Assembly (NCBI GenBank): GCA_017432645.1 | Contig: JAFRIU010000041.1 | Coordinates: 1 to 51,956, forward strand | Length of the DNA: 51,956 nt | Direction: 5' to 3' | Source of the DNA: Bacilli bacterium | Lineage (GTDB): Bacteria; Bacillota_I; Bacilli_A; RF39; UBA660 | Shown: positions 15,892 to 25,600 of the stretch, one piece after another | Numbering within the stretch: position 1 is the stretch's first letter | Layout: every line of letters starts with the position of its first letter | The notes under the pieces: generated by a model | The model's input: only the letters and a program-made list of their open reading frames with translations | The model's database searches: none | What the model was told of the DNA's origin: nothing | Position numbers and translations under genes: made by a program

Positions 15892-17025
15892 TTATACCTC
15901 TTTCCGTAACAAATCTAAGACATCCTCTATGCCCTTTTCTTCCCGCTCCAATCGATCTTCCAATACTTTAAAGATACGTTCTGCACGAGCAAGGTTCTTC
16001 TCTTTCATCAATTTTAATTGTTTCAAAAAAGCCTCTTCAATTTTATCTTCTGTTAAATCTACATCTGTATCCAATAAGTTTTCAATCAATCTTTGAATCA
16101 TTTGATTGACAACAGCACTCTCCGTTGCCGTTTTACTATTAGTAATAAAGTTCTTATTTGCTATAAATGCCATTAAAAAGGCTTGGTCATACTCATTTTT
16201 TAAAACACCCTTATCAAAGAAATCTCTCTTTTCCTTTTCTCTCTTATCCTTACTCTCAAAAGATTGAATATAGTTCCATAATTCCTCTGCTTTTCTAAAA
16301 TTAGGGTTCTTCAAAATAACGTTAGTCTTTTTAATGGGACTTCTAACTGGCGCAACATGTAATTTAGAAAGAATCTGCATCAATTCTGTTCCAAAGAATC
16401 CATCAATTTGCGTTTTTACTTTTTTCAAACGGTCTGCTAAAGTCATGTTCCCTTTATCACCAGAATGCTCTTTAACCGTTTTTGTAATATCACTAATATC
16501 AATATTAATTTTTAAATTTTCACTATATACTTTTGTGTTTGCAGTATATTGTAGAAGGTTCTTATCCAAACAATAACTCTGTCCAGAAGTAGCCTCTACT
16601 CTATTCTCATAAAATAATCTTAAGTTATTAAGTAAAGTAAAGATAAACCTATTTTCATAAGTATCCATACTCTCCTCTTTATTAATGTTCAAAATCTTAG
16701 ATGGTTTTACATCACCATTATCTTCGATTTTTTGAATTAAGTTAGTATGTTGGGTAAGGTGGATAACAGATTCTACCGTAACTTTACGAGCTAATTCTAC
16801 TTTAACGATTTCCTCCTCATTGATAATGAAACGTTTTGGGTTTCTCAAAATATTATCAATATAAGGAATACAATCTTCTACGATATCTAACCATTCATAG
16901 TCAAAGTCTTTCATATCGTAGTCTCTTTTAACATATAAAGTAGAATTCAAATTATGAAGAAAGAGCTCATCATCATCTAATTCTTCTTCCTCTTCGTCAT
17001 CTACTACGTCGAATTCCTTAGCCAT
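15892..17025 (-). CDS. DUF2357/McrC-like protein, putative partner of the AAA+ ATPase
   Basis: The start at 17025 follows GGAGGTGAGTAAG and gives 377 residues. A strongly acidic N-terminus (DDEEEEELDDDE) precedes a domain with SMDTYENRFIFTLLNNLRLFYENR near 125-150, which matches the TxENRFxxxxL signature of DUF2357 proteins. LHVAPVRSPIKKTNVILKNPNFRKAEELW near 235-260 also fits the family. DUF2357 proteins usually pair with McrB-like GTPases/ATPases. No complete PD-(D/E)xK nuclease motif stands out, and the C-terminus is a charged coiled coil. The AAA+ gene lies 15 bases upstream. Function is inferred from pairing. Confidence 0.6.
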   Translation of the reverse strand: MAKEFDVVDDEEEEELDDDELFLHNLNSTLYVKRDYDMKDFDYEWLDIVEDCIPYIDNILRNPKRFIINEEEIVKVELARKVTVESVIHLTQHTNLIQKIEDNGDVKPSKILNINKEESMDTYENRFIFTLLNNLRLFYENRVEATSGQSYCLDKNLLQYTANTKVYSENLKINIDISDITKTVKEHSGDKGNMTLADRLKKVKTQIDGFFGTELMQILSKLHVAPVRSPIKKTNVILKNPNFRKAEELWNYIQSFESKDKREKEKRDFFDKGVLKNEYDQAFLMAFIANKNFITNSKTATESAVVNQMIQRLIENLLDTDVDLTEDKIEEAFLKQLKLMKEKNLARAERIFKVLEDRLEREEKGIEDVLDLLRKEV

Positions 17026-17040
17026 CTTACTCACCTCCTA

Positions 17041-18585
17041 CTAAACCATCTTCTTAAGTCTTAATAAATACTCCTTACACTCATTAAAATTCTCTCTTCC
17101 AAAGCTTTTATCCAAAAATTCAATAAATGGATCGATTTCATCACGAATATAAGCTAAGTTTAACTGTTCAAATTTACGTAGAATTTTACGAGCAATGTAA
17201 TAGTCAACACCATCAACTTCTGTTCCCCCACAGCCAACATACGTAGCAACAAAGTCTTTCATCTGTTTAACGATACGGTTACCGAAAGCAATACGGAAAT
17301 GTTTAATAACATAATCGTCCATTTCGTTAATTTTCTTTTCCATTTCGCTAGTAATCGGATGGTTCTTCTTTGCTTCAGCAAATAAACCTTCCAAATAAGA
17401 ACTATTGATCTTCATAGCATCTGTATCAATTGGTTCAAAAACTTGTCCTTTATCATTAATATCTATTGGCATCGCACGGTCGTACACTTTATCGGTAACT
17501 GCAAAGGTTGAGTCATCGTTATTGATGGTACCGATATACCACATATTACCAGGAATTTGTAATTTACCACCTTTTAGTTTTACCGGGTCATTATCCCAAA
17601 CACTTGGTACTAACTCAATAATCCATTCATCACGAGAAGGCATTTCTAGAATGGATAACATTTCTGCGAAATAATACTCGACACGGGCGATGTTCATTTC
17701 ATCCAGTACAGTAACATATACATCATCTGTATAGCCAGCTAAATATAAACCTTTTAAAACTTCTGTTTCATTGAATTTCTTTGTGAATTCGTTGAAGTAT
17801 CCAAACAACTCGGTACGATCTCTCCAAGAAGGCTGAACAGAAGCAATAATGGCATCATTCTTAATAAATTTACCCCAAGCATAAGCAAGGGAAGTTTTAC
17901 CAGTACCAGAGATACCTTGTAAGATAACAAGTTTCGTAGCAGATAAACCTGAAATGAATAATCGAATCATATTCGTCGTATAATAAAGTCTTAACTTAGA
18001 GGCGGCGAAATTTCGGAATATCTCAACTAACTCTTCCAAAGTAAATGTATTTCCATATTGTTGAACTTTATAATCACGGAACTCTACATCGATAGCATGA
18101 AGTTTACTGAATCGGTAACTATCAAGATCCCCATCTAAGTTCTCAGTCTTCTCTTCTCCAGTCTCAGTACCTTCCGTAGAAACCGTAGGCTCTTCACCTG
18201 GCTTCAATCCAAGTTGAGAAACCTTCATTGCTAAAATCTTTTCTTTTTCTTCCACTAAAGTAGCAACTTCTTTATTCAATTCTCCAATCTCTGCTAACAA
18301 GGATTCTTGTTCTACTAACGTCTTACGGAATTTAATGAATTTCTTAATGAAGAATACGATAAGTAATACAATAAGGGATAATAAAATTAGCATAACAACA
18401 ATCGCAACAACAACTAATACCCATTCAGCAACTTTTAAATCTTTTCGATAAAAGTCAATTACATTTAAGTATTCTGGAATATTAAACATTTGAACAATTC
18501 CATTGAAAAATCCCATCACAATCGTAATCAGACCACTAAAGAAAACAGACATAAATTCAAATAAAAATCGAATATACGTATCCAT
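17041..18585 (-). CDS. Membrane-anchored McrB/MoxR-like AAA+ ATPase
   Basis: The start at 18585 follows GAGGAGGAGTAGT and gives 514 residues. Two hydrophobic segments lie near 8-32 and 53-82, followed by a coiled coil at about 83-125 and a linker rich in Glu and Thr. The ATPase follows: Walker A GISGTGKTSLA near 222-232, PSWRDRTELFGYFN, Walker B VTVLDEMNIARVEYYF near 290-305, and sensor-like GTINNDDSTF near 350, with DRAMPI after it. DEMNIARVEYYFAEM and SWRDRTELFGYFN closely match McrB-type restriction ATPases, but those are soluble; membrane anchoring is unusual. It sits between the 351-residue protein and the DUF2357 protein in a tight operon ending with SipW and a fibre subunit. Confidence 0.88.
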   Translation of the reverse strand: MDTYIRFLFEFMSVFFSGLITIVMGFFNGIVQMFNIPEYLNVIDFYRKDLKVAEWVLVVVAIVVMLILLSLIVLLIVFFIKKFIKFRKTLVEQESLLAEIGELNKEVATLVEEKEKILAMKVSQLGLKPGEEPTVSTEGTETGEEKTENLDGDLDSYRFSKLHAIDVEFRDYKVQQYGNTFTLEELVEIFRNFAASKLRLYYTTNMIRLFISGLSATKLVILQGISGTGKTSLAYAWGKFIKNDAIIASVQPSWRDRTELFGYFNEFTKKFNETEVLKGLYLAGYTDDVYVTVLDEMNIARVEYYFAEMLSILEMPSRDEWIIELVPSVWDNDPVKLKGGKLQIPGNMWYIGTINNDDSTFAVTDKVYDRAMPIDINDKGQVFEPIDTDAMKINSSYLEGLFAEAKKNHPITSEMEKKINEMDDYVIKHFRIAFGNRIVKQMKDFVATYVGCGGTEVDGVDYYIARKILRKFEQLNLAYIRDEIDPFIEFLDKSFGRENFNECKEYLLRLKKMV

Positions 18586-18586
18586 A

Positions 18587-19642
18587 CTACTCCTCCTCAA
18601 ATAATAACATTTGCATCATATCATTTTCATATTTAACAAAGAAATCACGATCTTTAAAGCGATAATCACTAACAATCAAATAAGAGAAAACGCCTTCTTT
18701 CGCAATATTGTCTGTTTTTTGATAAATATCATTAATATGAACAAAATCTTGTATACAAGCTAAACGATATCCAATAGAAAAAGCACTTCTTTGATTCAAA
18801 AACGTATTATAATTCACAGCTAATATAACATGATTTCGAAACAAAGGATTAGAAAGCAAATTCATGACATCATTCTTAATTTTTCCTCTACTAACAAAGC
18901 TACTACTTACTTCGATAAAATAAATAGGTATCTCTTTCTTTTCTAATGTTCTCTTTAAAATATCTAAAGATACTTTCTGAATTAAACACTCTACCTTAGG
19001 CTGACCTAATTTATCATCTTGATAAACCTTTTGAACCATACTTTTGCGATAAGTACTTAATGATTTAATTCTAGGAACAAGTTCCAAATAAGCCATATCT
19101 TTATGCTGTTCAAACAAACGAGATTGGACTGCATAATAATTATCTTCATAATTCAATAATCTAAAACAAGTTTGATAAGTAATTCGGATAAGACGCATAA
19201 AATCATTTTCTCTTCCAATGACATATTTTCTTAAAGCATCATTATCCGAAATAAAATTAAGAACTTTTGGGAAAATATCATTTTTACCATCAAACAAAAT
19301 CCAATCGAGTTGAAGTAAACTATCACTTAAATCTTTTAAATCATGAATTACCTTACGATTATGAGTATATTCTTCATTACTGACATTCAACTCATCATCA
19401 CGATAATCAACAAGCATCTCTTCCATGATTCCTTTTAATTCTGCCTTCTGATTTTTGGCATTATAAGTAGCTTCCCCTTCAATCGTATGAAAAATTCCAT
19501 AATAATAATTATCCACATAAACATTAAAGTATTTTGAAAATACATCTCGTACAAAATCACTATTTTCCTGATAAGCAAAAACACCGTATTCTATAAGACG
19601 ATTTATCTTGTAATTCATAAACACACTAATTAAATTGTCCAT
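18587..19642 (-). CDS. Protein of unknown function in the AAA+/SipW operon, 351 residues
   Basis: The start follows ATAGGTGATTTT. The protein has no clear signal peptide or membrane segment. It is mostly helical over the first 200 residues, with many Tyr and Asp. A beta-alpha part follows near 240-330, including PIYFIEVSSSFVSRGKIKND, HVILAVNYNTF and GYRLACIQDF. The last segments are faintly reminiscent of a degenerate EAL-like barrel, but the catalytic EAL residues are absent, so this is only an impression. Its stop lies one base before the AAA+ gene and it heads the McrB-like/DUF2357/SipW/subunit operon, so it may be a third component of that machine. Confidence 0.75.
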   Translation of the reverse strand: MDNLISVFMNYKINRLIEYGVFAYQENSDFVRDVFSKYFNVYVDNYYYGIFHTIEGEATYNAKNQKAELKGIMEEMLVDYRDDELNVSNEEYTHNRKVIHDLKDLSDSLLQLDWILFDGKNDIFPKVLNFISDNDALRKYVIGRENDFMRLIRITYQTCFRLLNYEDNYYAVQSRLFEQHKDMAYLELVPRIKSLSTYRKSMVQKVYQDDKLGQPKVECLIQKVSLDILKRTLEKKEIPIYFIEVSSSFVSRGKIKNDVMNLLSNPLFRNHVILAVNYNTFLNQRSAFSIGYRLACIQDFVHINDIYQKTDNIAKEGVFSYLIVSDYRFKDRDFFVKYENDMMQMLLFEEE

Positions 19643-19699
19643 AAAATCACCTATCTTATCATTCTAAATTATAACATAAATCGCTATCAAAAAAAACAA

Positions 19700-20629
19700 C
19701 TAATTTGCAGTATTTACAGAAACTGTAATGATTGGAGTATTCGAACTAGGATAAGTATAATCCTCCGTAGGATCATCCTTATAGAAAATAATAGAGTTAC
19801 TAGAAGCTGCATTCAATCGAAAAGAAAATCTAGATACATACTGGAAATTATTAATAGTTGTCTCCTGATAATTCGTACTTAGCCGGTTCAAATATAAAGG
19901 ATTAGTCATATCAAGCAAAACATAATGTGGATCATATTGTAGGGTAACTTCTGCAGATAAAACCTTGGCTCTTTCCGAACTATTCAAAAGAGCATATTCA
20001 TCCAAACTAATATGGTCCCCTGCTGTATAGCTACCGAAGTCTTGCAATACTTCATAGAATGTAATGGAATTAATAAGATTTAACGTCAAGTATTTAGAGT
20101 TTACACTATCTTCAATATTGTAAGAAAAGTTAGCTTTTTGAACTCCTATAGTATACGTTGCACTCATCTCTTTCTCATAAGGAGAAGAAGACCTTACCGT
20201 GGTAGTAACTGTAACCGTATCTCCCTCATAAAAGTTTTGAAGAGGAGTAACAGTAAGAACATAACTATCTGTCTCATCATTAGCTCGAAGAGTTGCACCT
20301 GTTTTGCTTAAGGTACAAGCAACTGTAGCAGGACAGCTTTTCGTAATAGTATAGACAATATCCGCATCGGTATGTCGTAAAGCATTTTTTCTATTATTTA
20401 CATCGATAGTTAAAGGATAAGAGTTAACACCATCCCAGTTTACAATGGAATAATTCTTTCCATTAATTCCTAAAACCGTACTGTTGAAGTAAAAAGCTTT
20501 AGCTTCCAACAAATAATTATTAATAATATTCTTGATATATCGTCCAAAAGCTACCGTCACAAATAAAAACAAAGAAGAAACGCATAAAACAATGATACTA
20601 ACTAACTTATGGTCACGAACAAATTTCAT
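19700..20629 (-). CDS. Membrane-anchored or secreted beta-rich protein of the fibre locus
   Basis: 309 residues, with ribosome site AAAGGAGGAATATC. A hydrophobic helix at about 9-29 (LVSIIVLCVSSLFLFVTVAFG) is followed by RYIKN, so it is a signal or anchor segment. The rest is Ser/Thr/Asn-rich and predicted beta-rich, with possible Ig-like modules (TVTPLQNFYEGDTVTVTTTVRS). A cysteine pair SCPATVAC near 93-100 may form a disulphide. It begins 13 bases after the stop of the 203-residue neighbour and ends 57 bases before the AAA+ operon. It is not clearly TasA-like by sequence, but shares architecture and context with the other subunits. Confidence 0.72.
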   Translation of the reverse strand: MKFVRDHKLVSIIVLCVSSLFLFVTVAFGRYIKNIINNYLLEAKAFYFNSTVLGINGKNYSIVNWDGVNSYPLTIDVNNRKNALRHTDADIVYTITKSCPATVACTLSKTGATLRANDETDSYVLTVTPLQNFYEGDTVTVTTTVRSSSPYEKEMSATYTIGVQKANFSYNIEDSVNSKYLTLNLINSITFYEVLQDFGSYTAGDHISLDEYALLNSSERAKVLSAEVTLQYDPHYVLLDMTNPLYLNRLSTNYQETTINNFQYVSRFSFRLNAASSNSIIFYKDDPTEDYTYPSSNTPIITVSVNTAN

Positions 20630-20642
20630 GATATTCCTCCTT

Positions 20643-21254
20643 TTATATTACTTGTTGAGATTCTAGTATAACTTGAATATGTTCAATCTTATTCGCATAA
20701 GAAGGACTGTTTTTATAACTAGAAGGGAACTCAATCACAAGAGAATAAGCATCCGTTGTGTGAGTATTATAATTCATATTATAAGAACCCACAGTCTGAT
20801 AAACACGATACCAAGCACCATCTTCATCTTGTGCAGTAGTAGCTCCACCCAGAATATTAGTAGCACCGGGTGAATTATATAACTCATTTCGATAAAGACG
20901 AACAATAATTGGCAAATTCGTGGTCGTTTTAACTTTAATCAAATAGGAAAGATCAACATCTCCATCCTTATTCTCCATAAAATTAGAAACAGTAAAACGA
21001 TATACATAATAATCATCAGAAGGAACAATTCCATCAGGTTCTAGATTAAAAGACAATTTTTCATCTGTAAAAATATAAACTGCTCGATCAATATTAGCCA
21101 TAATTTTAGAACGAACTTCATATCTAGCATAAGCCATTCCAAGTAAATATCTAGCTAAGAAAAGAACTAAAAATAAGGAAAACGAAAAAAGAAGAAACCT
21201 TAATTTCTCATTCGAATAAGAATTAATTTTTAACATTTTCCTTAATCGATTCAT
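20643..21254 (-). CDS. Membrane-anchored or secreted beta-rich protein, TasA-like architecture
   Basis: 203 residues with ribosome site AGAGGAGAGTT. A cytoplasmic basic start is followed by a hydrophobic helix at about 18-43 ending LLGMAYARYEVRSKIMANID, resembling the YAxY/F processing region of the other subunits. The body (RAVYIFTDEKLSFNLEPDG, YYVYRFTVSNF, LSYLIKVKTTTNLPIIVRLY) is beta-rich and ends IEHIQVILESQQVI. It lies ten bases after the EP-tail gene and before the 309-residue gene, so three subunit-like proteins are co-transcribed. It probably belongs to the TasA/camelysin-like group; confidence is moderate as the core motif is weak. Confidence 0.72.
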   Translation of the reverse strand: MNRLRKMLKINSYSNEKLRFLLFSFSLFLVLFLARYLLGMAYARYEVRSKIMANIDRAVYIFTDEKLSFNLEPDGIVPSDDYYVYRFTVSNFMENKDGDVDLSYLIKVKTTTNLPIIVRLYRNELYNSPGATNILGGATTAQDEDGAWYRVYQTVGSYNMNYNTHTTDAYSLVIEFPSSYKNSPSYANKIEHIQVILESQQVI

Positions 21255-21263
21255 AACTCTCCT

Positions 21264-21932
21264 CTATGGTTCAGGCTCTGGTTCAGGTTCTGGTTCAGGT
21301 TCTGGTTCAACAGGTTCCACATATGGAACTAACGTCTCTCCACGATACTGAAGAGCTTTAAATTGAACTTCAAAAAAATCCGCCATATTACCACTATCTT
21401 CTGTAATAGCTTCTATATCAACCGTCGCATCAAAAACAAAATCAAAAGAAACTTCAACCGTATCCCCATTCTGAATACTTGACAAAGGAATAATTCCACT
21501 ATAAGTATCTACATCCGTTCTAACAAAAGAGCTATCATCTGAGGCAACATTAGAAATATCTAATAGTTTTTCTGAATTAACAGATTTATCTACAAAACGA
21601 AATGAATATAAAATAGCCACTTCACTACCCGCTGGATCTAACTCTAAAGTAATCGTTCCACTACTTCCAGGGGAAAGCTTTCCTGTACGAGTATGAGTGG
21701 AAGTCCAAGTCACATTTTGTAATAACATACTTCCATCCAAAACATCATCCGTATCAATGATATCCACATTATTAATAGACAAATGAATCTCAGCCGTTTC
21801 ATTAGAAACAATTCCAGTAATAAAAGACTCAAATGCAGCATAAGTCGCTCCCTTAGTTAAATAAGTAAGGCATAGGAACACAACTAAAATAAAAAGAATT
21901 ACATATCTCTTCTTCATATCCTTCATTTTCAT
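21264..21932 (-). CDS. TasA/camelysin-like protein with an EP-repeat tail
   Basis: 222 residues after ribosome site TAGGAGAAG; a second in-frame ATG two codons later (21926) has better spacing. The hydrophobic helix at about 9-30 ends TKGATYAAFESFITG, a YAAF-type processing region. The body has the family turn GKLSPGSSGTITLELDPAGSE, matching APGSEGYFTISIDATN of the plus-strand subunit. The C-terminus is about 22 residues of Glu-Pro repeats encoded by a 6-base repeat, which may span the wall or vary in length. It is the first of three co-transcribed subunit genes, downstream of the terminator at 21992-22016. Confidence 0.78.
   Translation of the reverse strand: MKMKDMKKRYVILFILVVFLCLTYLTKGATYAAFESFITGIVSNETAEIHLSINNVDIIDTDDVLDGSMLLQNVTWTSTHTRTGKLSPGSSGTITLELDPAGSEVAILYSFRFVDKSVNSEKLLDISNVASDDSSFVRTDVDTYSGIIPLSSIQNGDTVEVSFDFVFDATVDIEAITEDSGNMADFFEVQFKALQYRGETLVPYVEPVEPEPEPEPEPEPEP
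21267..21308. repeat. Short tandem repeat encoding the Glu-Pro tail
   Basis: About seven copies of a GGTTCN hexamer (plus strand), read on the minus strand as alternating Glu and Pro codons. Such repeats are prone to slippage, here in units that keep the frame. Confidence 0.85.
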
Positions 21933-21991
21933 CTTCTCCTACTATTAACATTATATCATATTTTAAGATATTCCAAACACTTTTTCCAAAG

Positions 21992-22016
21992 AAAAAAGAG
22001 ATTTTTCATCTCTTTT
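21992..22016 (-). terminator. Terminator after the SipW-like pseudo-enzyme gene
   Basis: AAAAGAGAT-GAAAA-ATCTCTTTT followed by TT on the minus strand, ending at the stop codon of the 199-residue gene. It separates the giant-protein operon from the subunit operon downstream. Confidence 0.8.
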
Positions 22017-22614
22017 ATAAAACTTCTACGTCATCATTAGAAGTAGACTTTTTTTCAGGCTCTTGTGCTTGTTCTTGTTTTACAAAATCCTCTACTTCTT
22101 CATATCGTAAAATAGTAATGAATTCATATACTTGATAAATGAATACAACCATAATTGGTAATAATACTAAGAATAAGAATCCCATTCTACTCTCTAAAAG
22201 AGAAAGAACTCCACCAATATCATGATAAACCTTAGCATCTTTTCCTAAAACTTTTGTATTCGCAATAGTTACATTCTCACCGTTATGTTGCACAGTATAT
22301 AAAGCAACATCTACATCTCTTTCAACATCAATCACGTAGTCACTGCGAATTACATATGCTTCATTATAAGCTGCATAGTAATAAATTCTATCACCTTGAT
22401 CGATATGATTCGTATTTTCGATAACTAATAGATCGCCTTTAGTGGTACCTTCAATACTTCTCTCATCCTGTAAAGTAACACTTTTTAACGTATAATCGCC
22501 AAATTGAGTAAAACCATATTTATTCTTAGAGAGTACACAAGAAGTAATTAAAATAACATAAACAATGATAATAATCTCTATAATTGACCACAAAAATCTC
22601 AACGTTTTTTTCAT
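22015..22614 (-). CDS. SipW-like protein lacking the catalytic histidine
   Basis: 199 residues, ribosome site GGATGGTGAGAAT. It has SipW topology: a membrane helix at about 8-28, an extracytoplasmic beta domain, a second helix at about 145-170 and an acidic cytoplasmic tail. Alignment by eye to the two SipW proteins of this window places serine 53 (ERSIEGTTKGDLLVIE) at the nucleophile position, but the histidine of ITHR is replaced (VIRSDYVI at 88-95). The KVLGKDAKV segment matches QILGKV of SipW. It is therefore probably not a peptidase, perhaps an anchor, chaperone or regulator of processing. It lies 47 bases after the giant gene. Confidence 0.68.
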   Translation of the reverse strand: MKKTLRFLWSIIEIIIIVYVILITSCVLSKNKYGFTQFGDYTLKSVTLQDERSIEGTTKGDLLVIENTNHIDQGDRIYYYAAYNEAYVIRSDYVIDVERDVDVALYTVQHNGENVTIANTKVLGKDAKVYHDIGGVLSLLESRMGFLFLVLLPIMVVFIYQVYEFITILRYEEVEDFVKQEQAQEPEKKSTSNDDVEVL

Positions 22615-22661
22615 ATTCTCACCATCCTAATATTAGCATAATTATTTTATAATTTCAAATG

Positions 22662-25600
22662 TTATTGTAAATTTTTATGAACAATAACATATTTTTCATC
22701 ACTATCAATCAACTGATTATTATCATATAACTTAAAGACTACACGATAGGTACCACTGGTTAGATTATCAGTAGTCTGAAGTTGAAAGTCAAAGTTCTTA
22801 CGATTTCTACCATCCATAGAAATAGAAACTTCATTTCCAGAAGATGCAAATAAATCATTCGTAAATAAGTAATGGAAACCAATAGATGTATACTGATCTA
22901 CATCTACCGATGTTGTATTACGCTTATAAACTTCTACTCTAAAGTTTGGATTCGTTAAAACTGATTGATATTGAACAACATAAGTATTCAACCGAGTATT
23001 ATTCATATTAAGTCCTGTAGCCCCATCAACAATTTCTGTATAAGGTTCGCAATCTACAATCAAAGAGTTATCAGAACTAACTACAGTAACAGTAATCTCT
23101 TCATAAACAGAGTTGGCCGGATCAGAATTATGCAATCCATCATCAGATGCAAATAACGTATATCGAATAGTATACTGACCAGCAGGCAGAGTCTTATACA
23201 CATTCAGTTGAGCGACTCGAATCAAATTGGAAACTTTATCGGACAGCTTTATTCTAAACACTCCATCAGCATCCGCAAAGTACTGTTGATTATTAATTCT
23301 AAAATATGTACCAATCAACAAACTCGAACTAACTGGTTCATTATCTCTATCCAAGAAGGCAATATTAAGACCCATACTACTAGACTCATAGTTTGTATCG
23401 ATAACAGATTGTCTGTTTTCCGTTTCATCGTATTGAACCTGAGTCGTATAATTGATTTCATCTGGAATATCATAATATAGATAAGCTTCTGCATTCGTAA
23501 TCGTTTGATCCAAAACGATATTGGTACTTTCATAAGTACTATAATACATGACAGCCTCACGAATACCAAGTACCGTAAATACTGTTCTGTTTTCATTATT
23601 ACGAAGTTCGAATAATACGGAATTATTCAAATGATCTCCCGTAACTTGTGTACATTCCTTAAAGTCAAAGATAAAGATAAACTCCTCATCAACCAATCCG
23701 ATATTAGAATCATAATAAAGAAGATTCGAATCACTATCGCTATAAGTATTAGTAGTGCTAGTACTATCCATCTTTATAAACTGAGAAAGCGGATAAGTAA
23801 CTTCATTATCGTGTTGCAACTGATAAACAGAATTATCATAAACAGATTGAGTAACACGGAAATAATAGTACTCTGGACGATCGGGATTGGCACCAAAGTC
23901 TAACATTGTAATCATTGTATTTACTGGTAATACATGATCTGTAATTAAAACATGGAAGTTTTCATTATTATTACCATATACACCAGAAAATTGATTATTC
24001 CAAGCAATCAAAGAGAAATAAGCCGTAAATTGACTGGTATTAGTAATATTAACTAATGTAGAAGAAGGCATCTCATAACGCTTATCATAAGTTATAGAAG
24101 CATCATAACTATCACCATCATCAAATTGTCTAGCAATAATATTCGCTGTAATAGTAATAAAATCAATGTTCTGTTCATAGCCATTCTTTGGAGTAGCCAC
24201 TTGAACAGTGATAACGACTGAACCAAGAGGACCATCTACAGAAATATTCTTAGCATGATACAAATAAAACATGAAAGAAGGTGGCAATTGCCTACTATCT
24301 GTACGATACTCACGAGTTCCTGTTAGTGTTCCGCCATCTTGACTATAAAATTTCGTTGTTCCATAACCCATCCACTCTTGTGTCTCTGCCTTCATAGCAA
24401 GACCTAAAGTCTGATTGGCTTGCTCTAGCGTACGTCCAACACGAGGAACCAAAGTAGAATCCACCATAGAAATACCAGTATCCAAACCAGATGTATCTAC
24501 ACCCAAAATAGAGAATACAGCATCTCCTGTTGCGAAATCTGTTAATTGCAACTCAGTAGTTCCCAAAGAAGAATACTTAGAAGCAGTTAAAGTAAATTCA
24601 TAATTGATTGCTTCGAAACCGATTGTCCATCGATATCCAGTCTCTCCAATAGGAGTAGGATCGATATAAGCCGTAACAATTTTATCGTAATTTACATCAT
24701 CCAAATAGTTAGAATAAAAACCATCTTTTGTTATGTCATGATCTACACTATGTAGACCAACAACATAGCTACCACCAATAATCTCTAAACCGGCATCTCC
24801 TAAATCATCATAATCATAAACAGGATCATATAGACCAAGTCGGTACCCACCTTCATAAGGTTGGTACATTCCAAAGAAGGTCATACCAGTAACCTTTCCA
24901 TAAGCAGTAGCATTCTGGTTAATCGTAATATTTAAGTTTTCACCAGGTATCATGTAGATACGATTGTCAACATTTCTAGTAACTGTTTTAAGTTCATCAT
25001 CAATATCTACCGTAGCAGGAACAATTTCCTCTTCATCCTCATCATATACCCCACTATATAACTCTTTTAATAAGTTAGCGTTGTGCTGTAAAAGTAAAGC
25101 CGTACCATCACGGATTACCATTTTATCAATAATGTTGAAGGAATACAAACTATCAGAATAATCGTTCGTTCTATCGGTTGCACCAGCAAGTTCGATAGCA
25201 GAGGAAGCAATTTCCAAATAATTAGCTCTTTGAATAGATATAGCACTATTAGGAGCATCAATACTTCCTAAATGAGTAATATAAATTTCAGAAGTTCCTG
25301 ATGAAGAAGAAGCATTACCACTTCCAAATATACTTCCATGAATTTCAAAATCATAATTACGAGAAGCATAATTTGTTCCATCAATATTAACAGTAATACC
25401 TTGAGTAACAGAAATAAATGTCCAGTCGTAGTTAGTACTTCCAGAAGCATTAGATTCTCCTCCACCAAATACCGTTCCATCAATAACAACAGAGTTGTTA
25501 GGCATGGCTCCACTACCAAGAGCAGAACTTCCAATATTGACTTCAGTAAGTCCATAAACGACAGCCATCTTAGGACCACCATAAACGTTACCATGAATCG

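Noticed and set aside
15892-18585. A standard McrBC restriction system
   Set aside because: The ATPase is membrane-anchored, I see no clear nuclease motif in the partner, and the operon includes SipW and a secreted subunit; a defence role is not excluded but not preferred.
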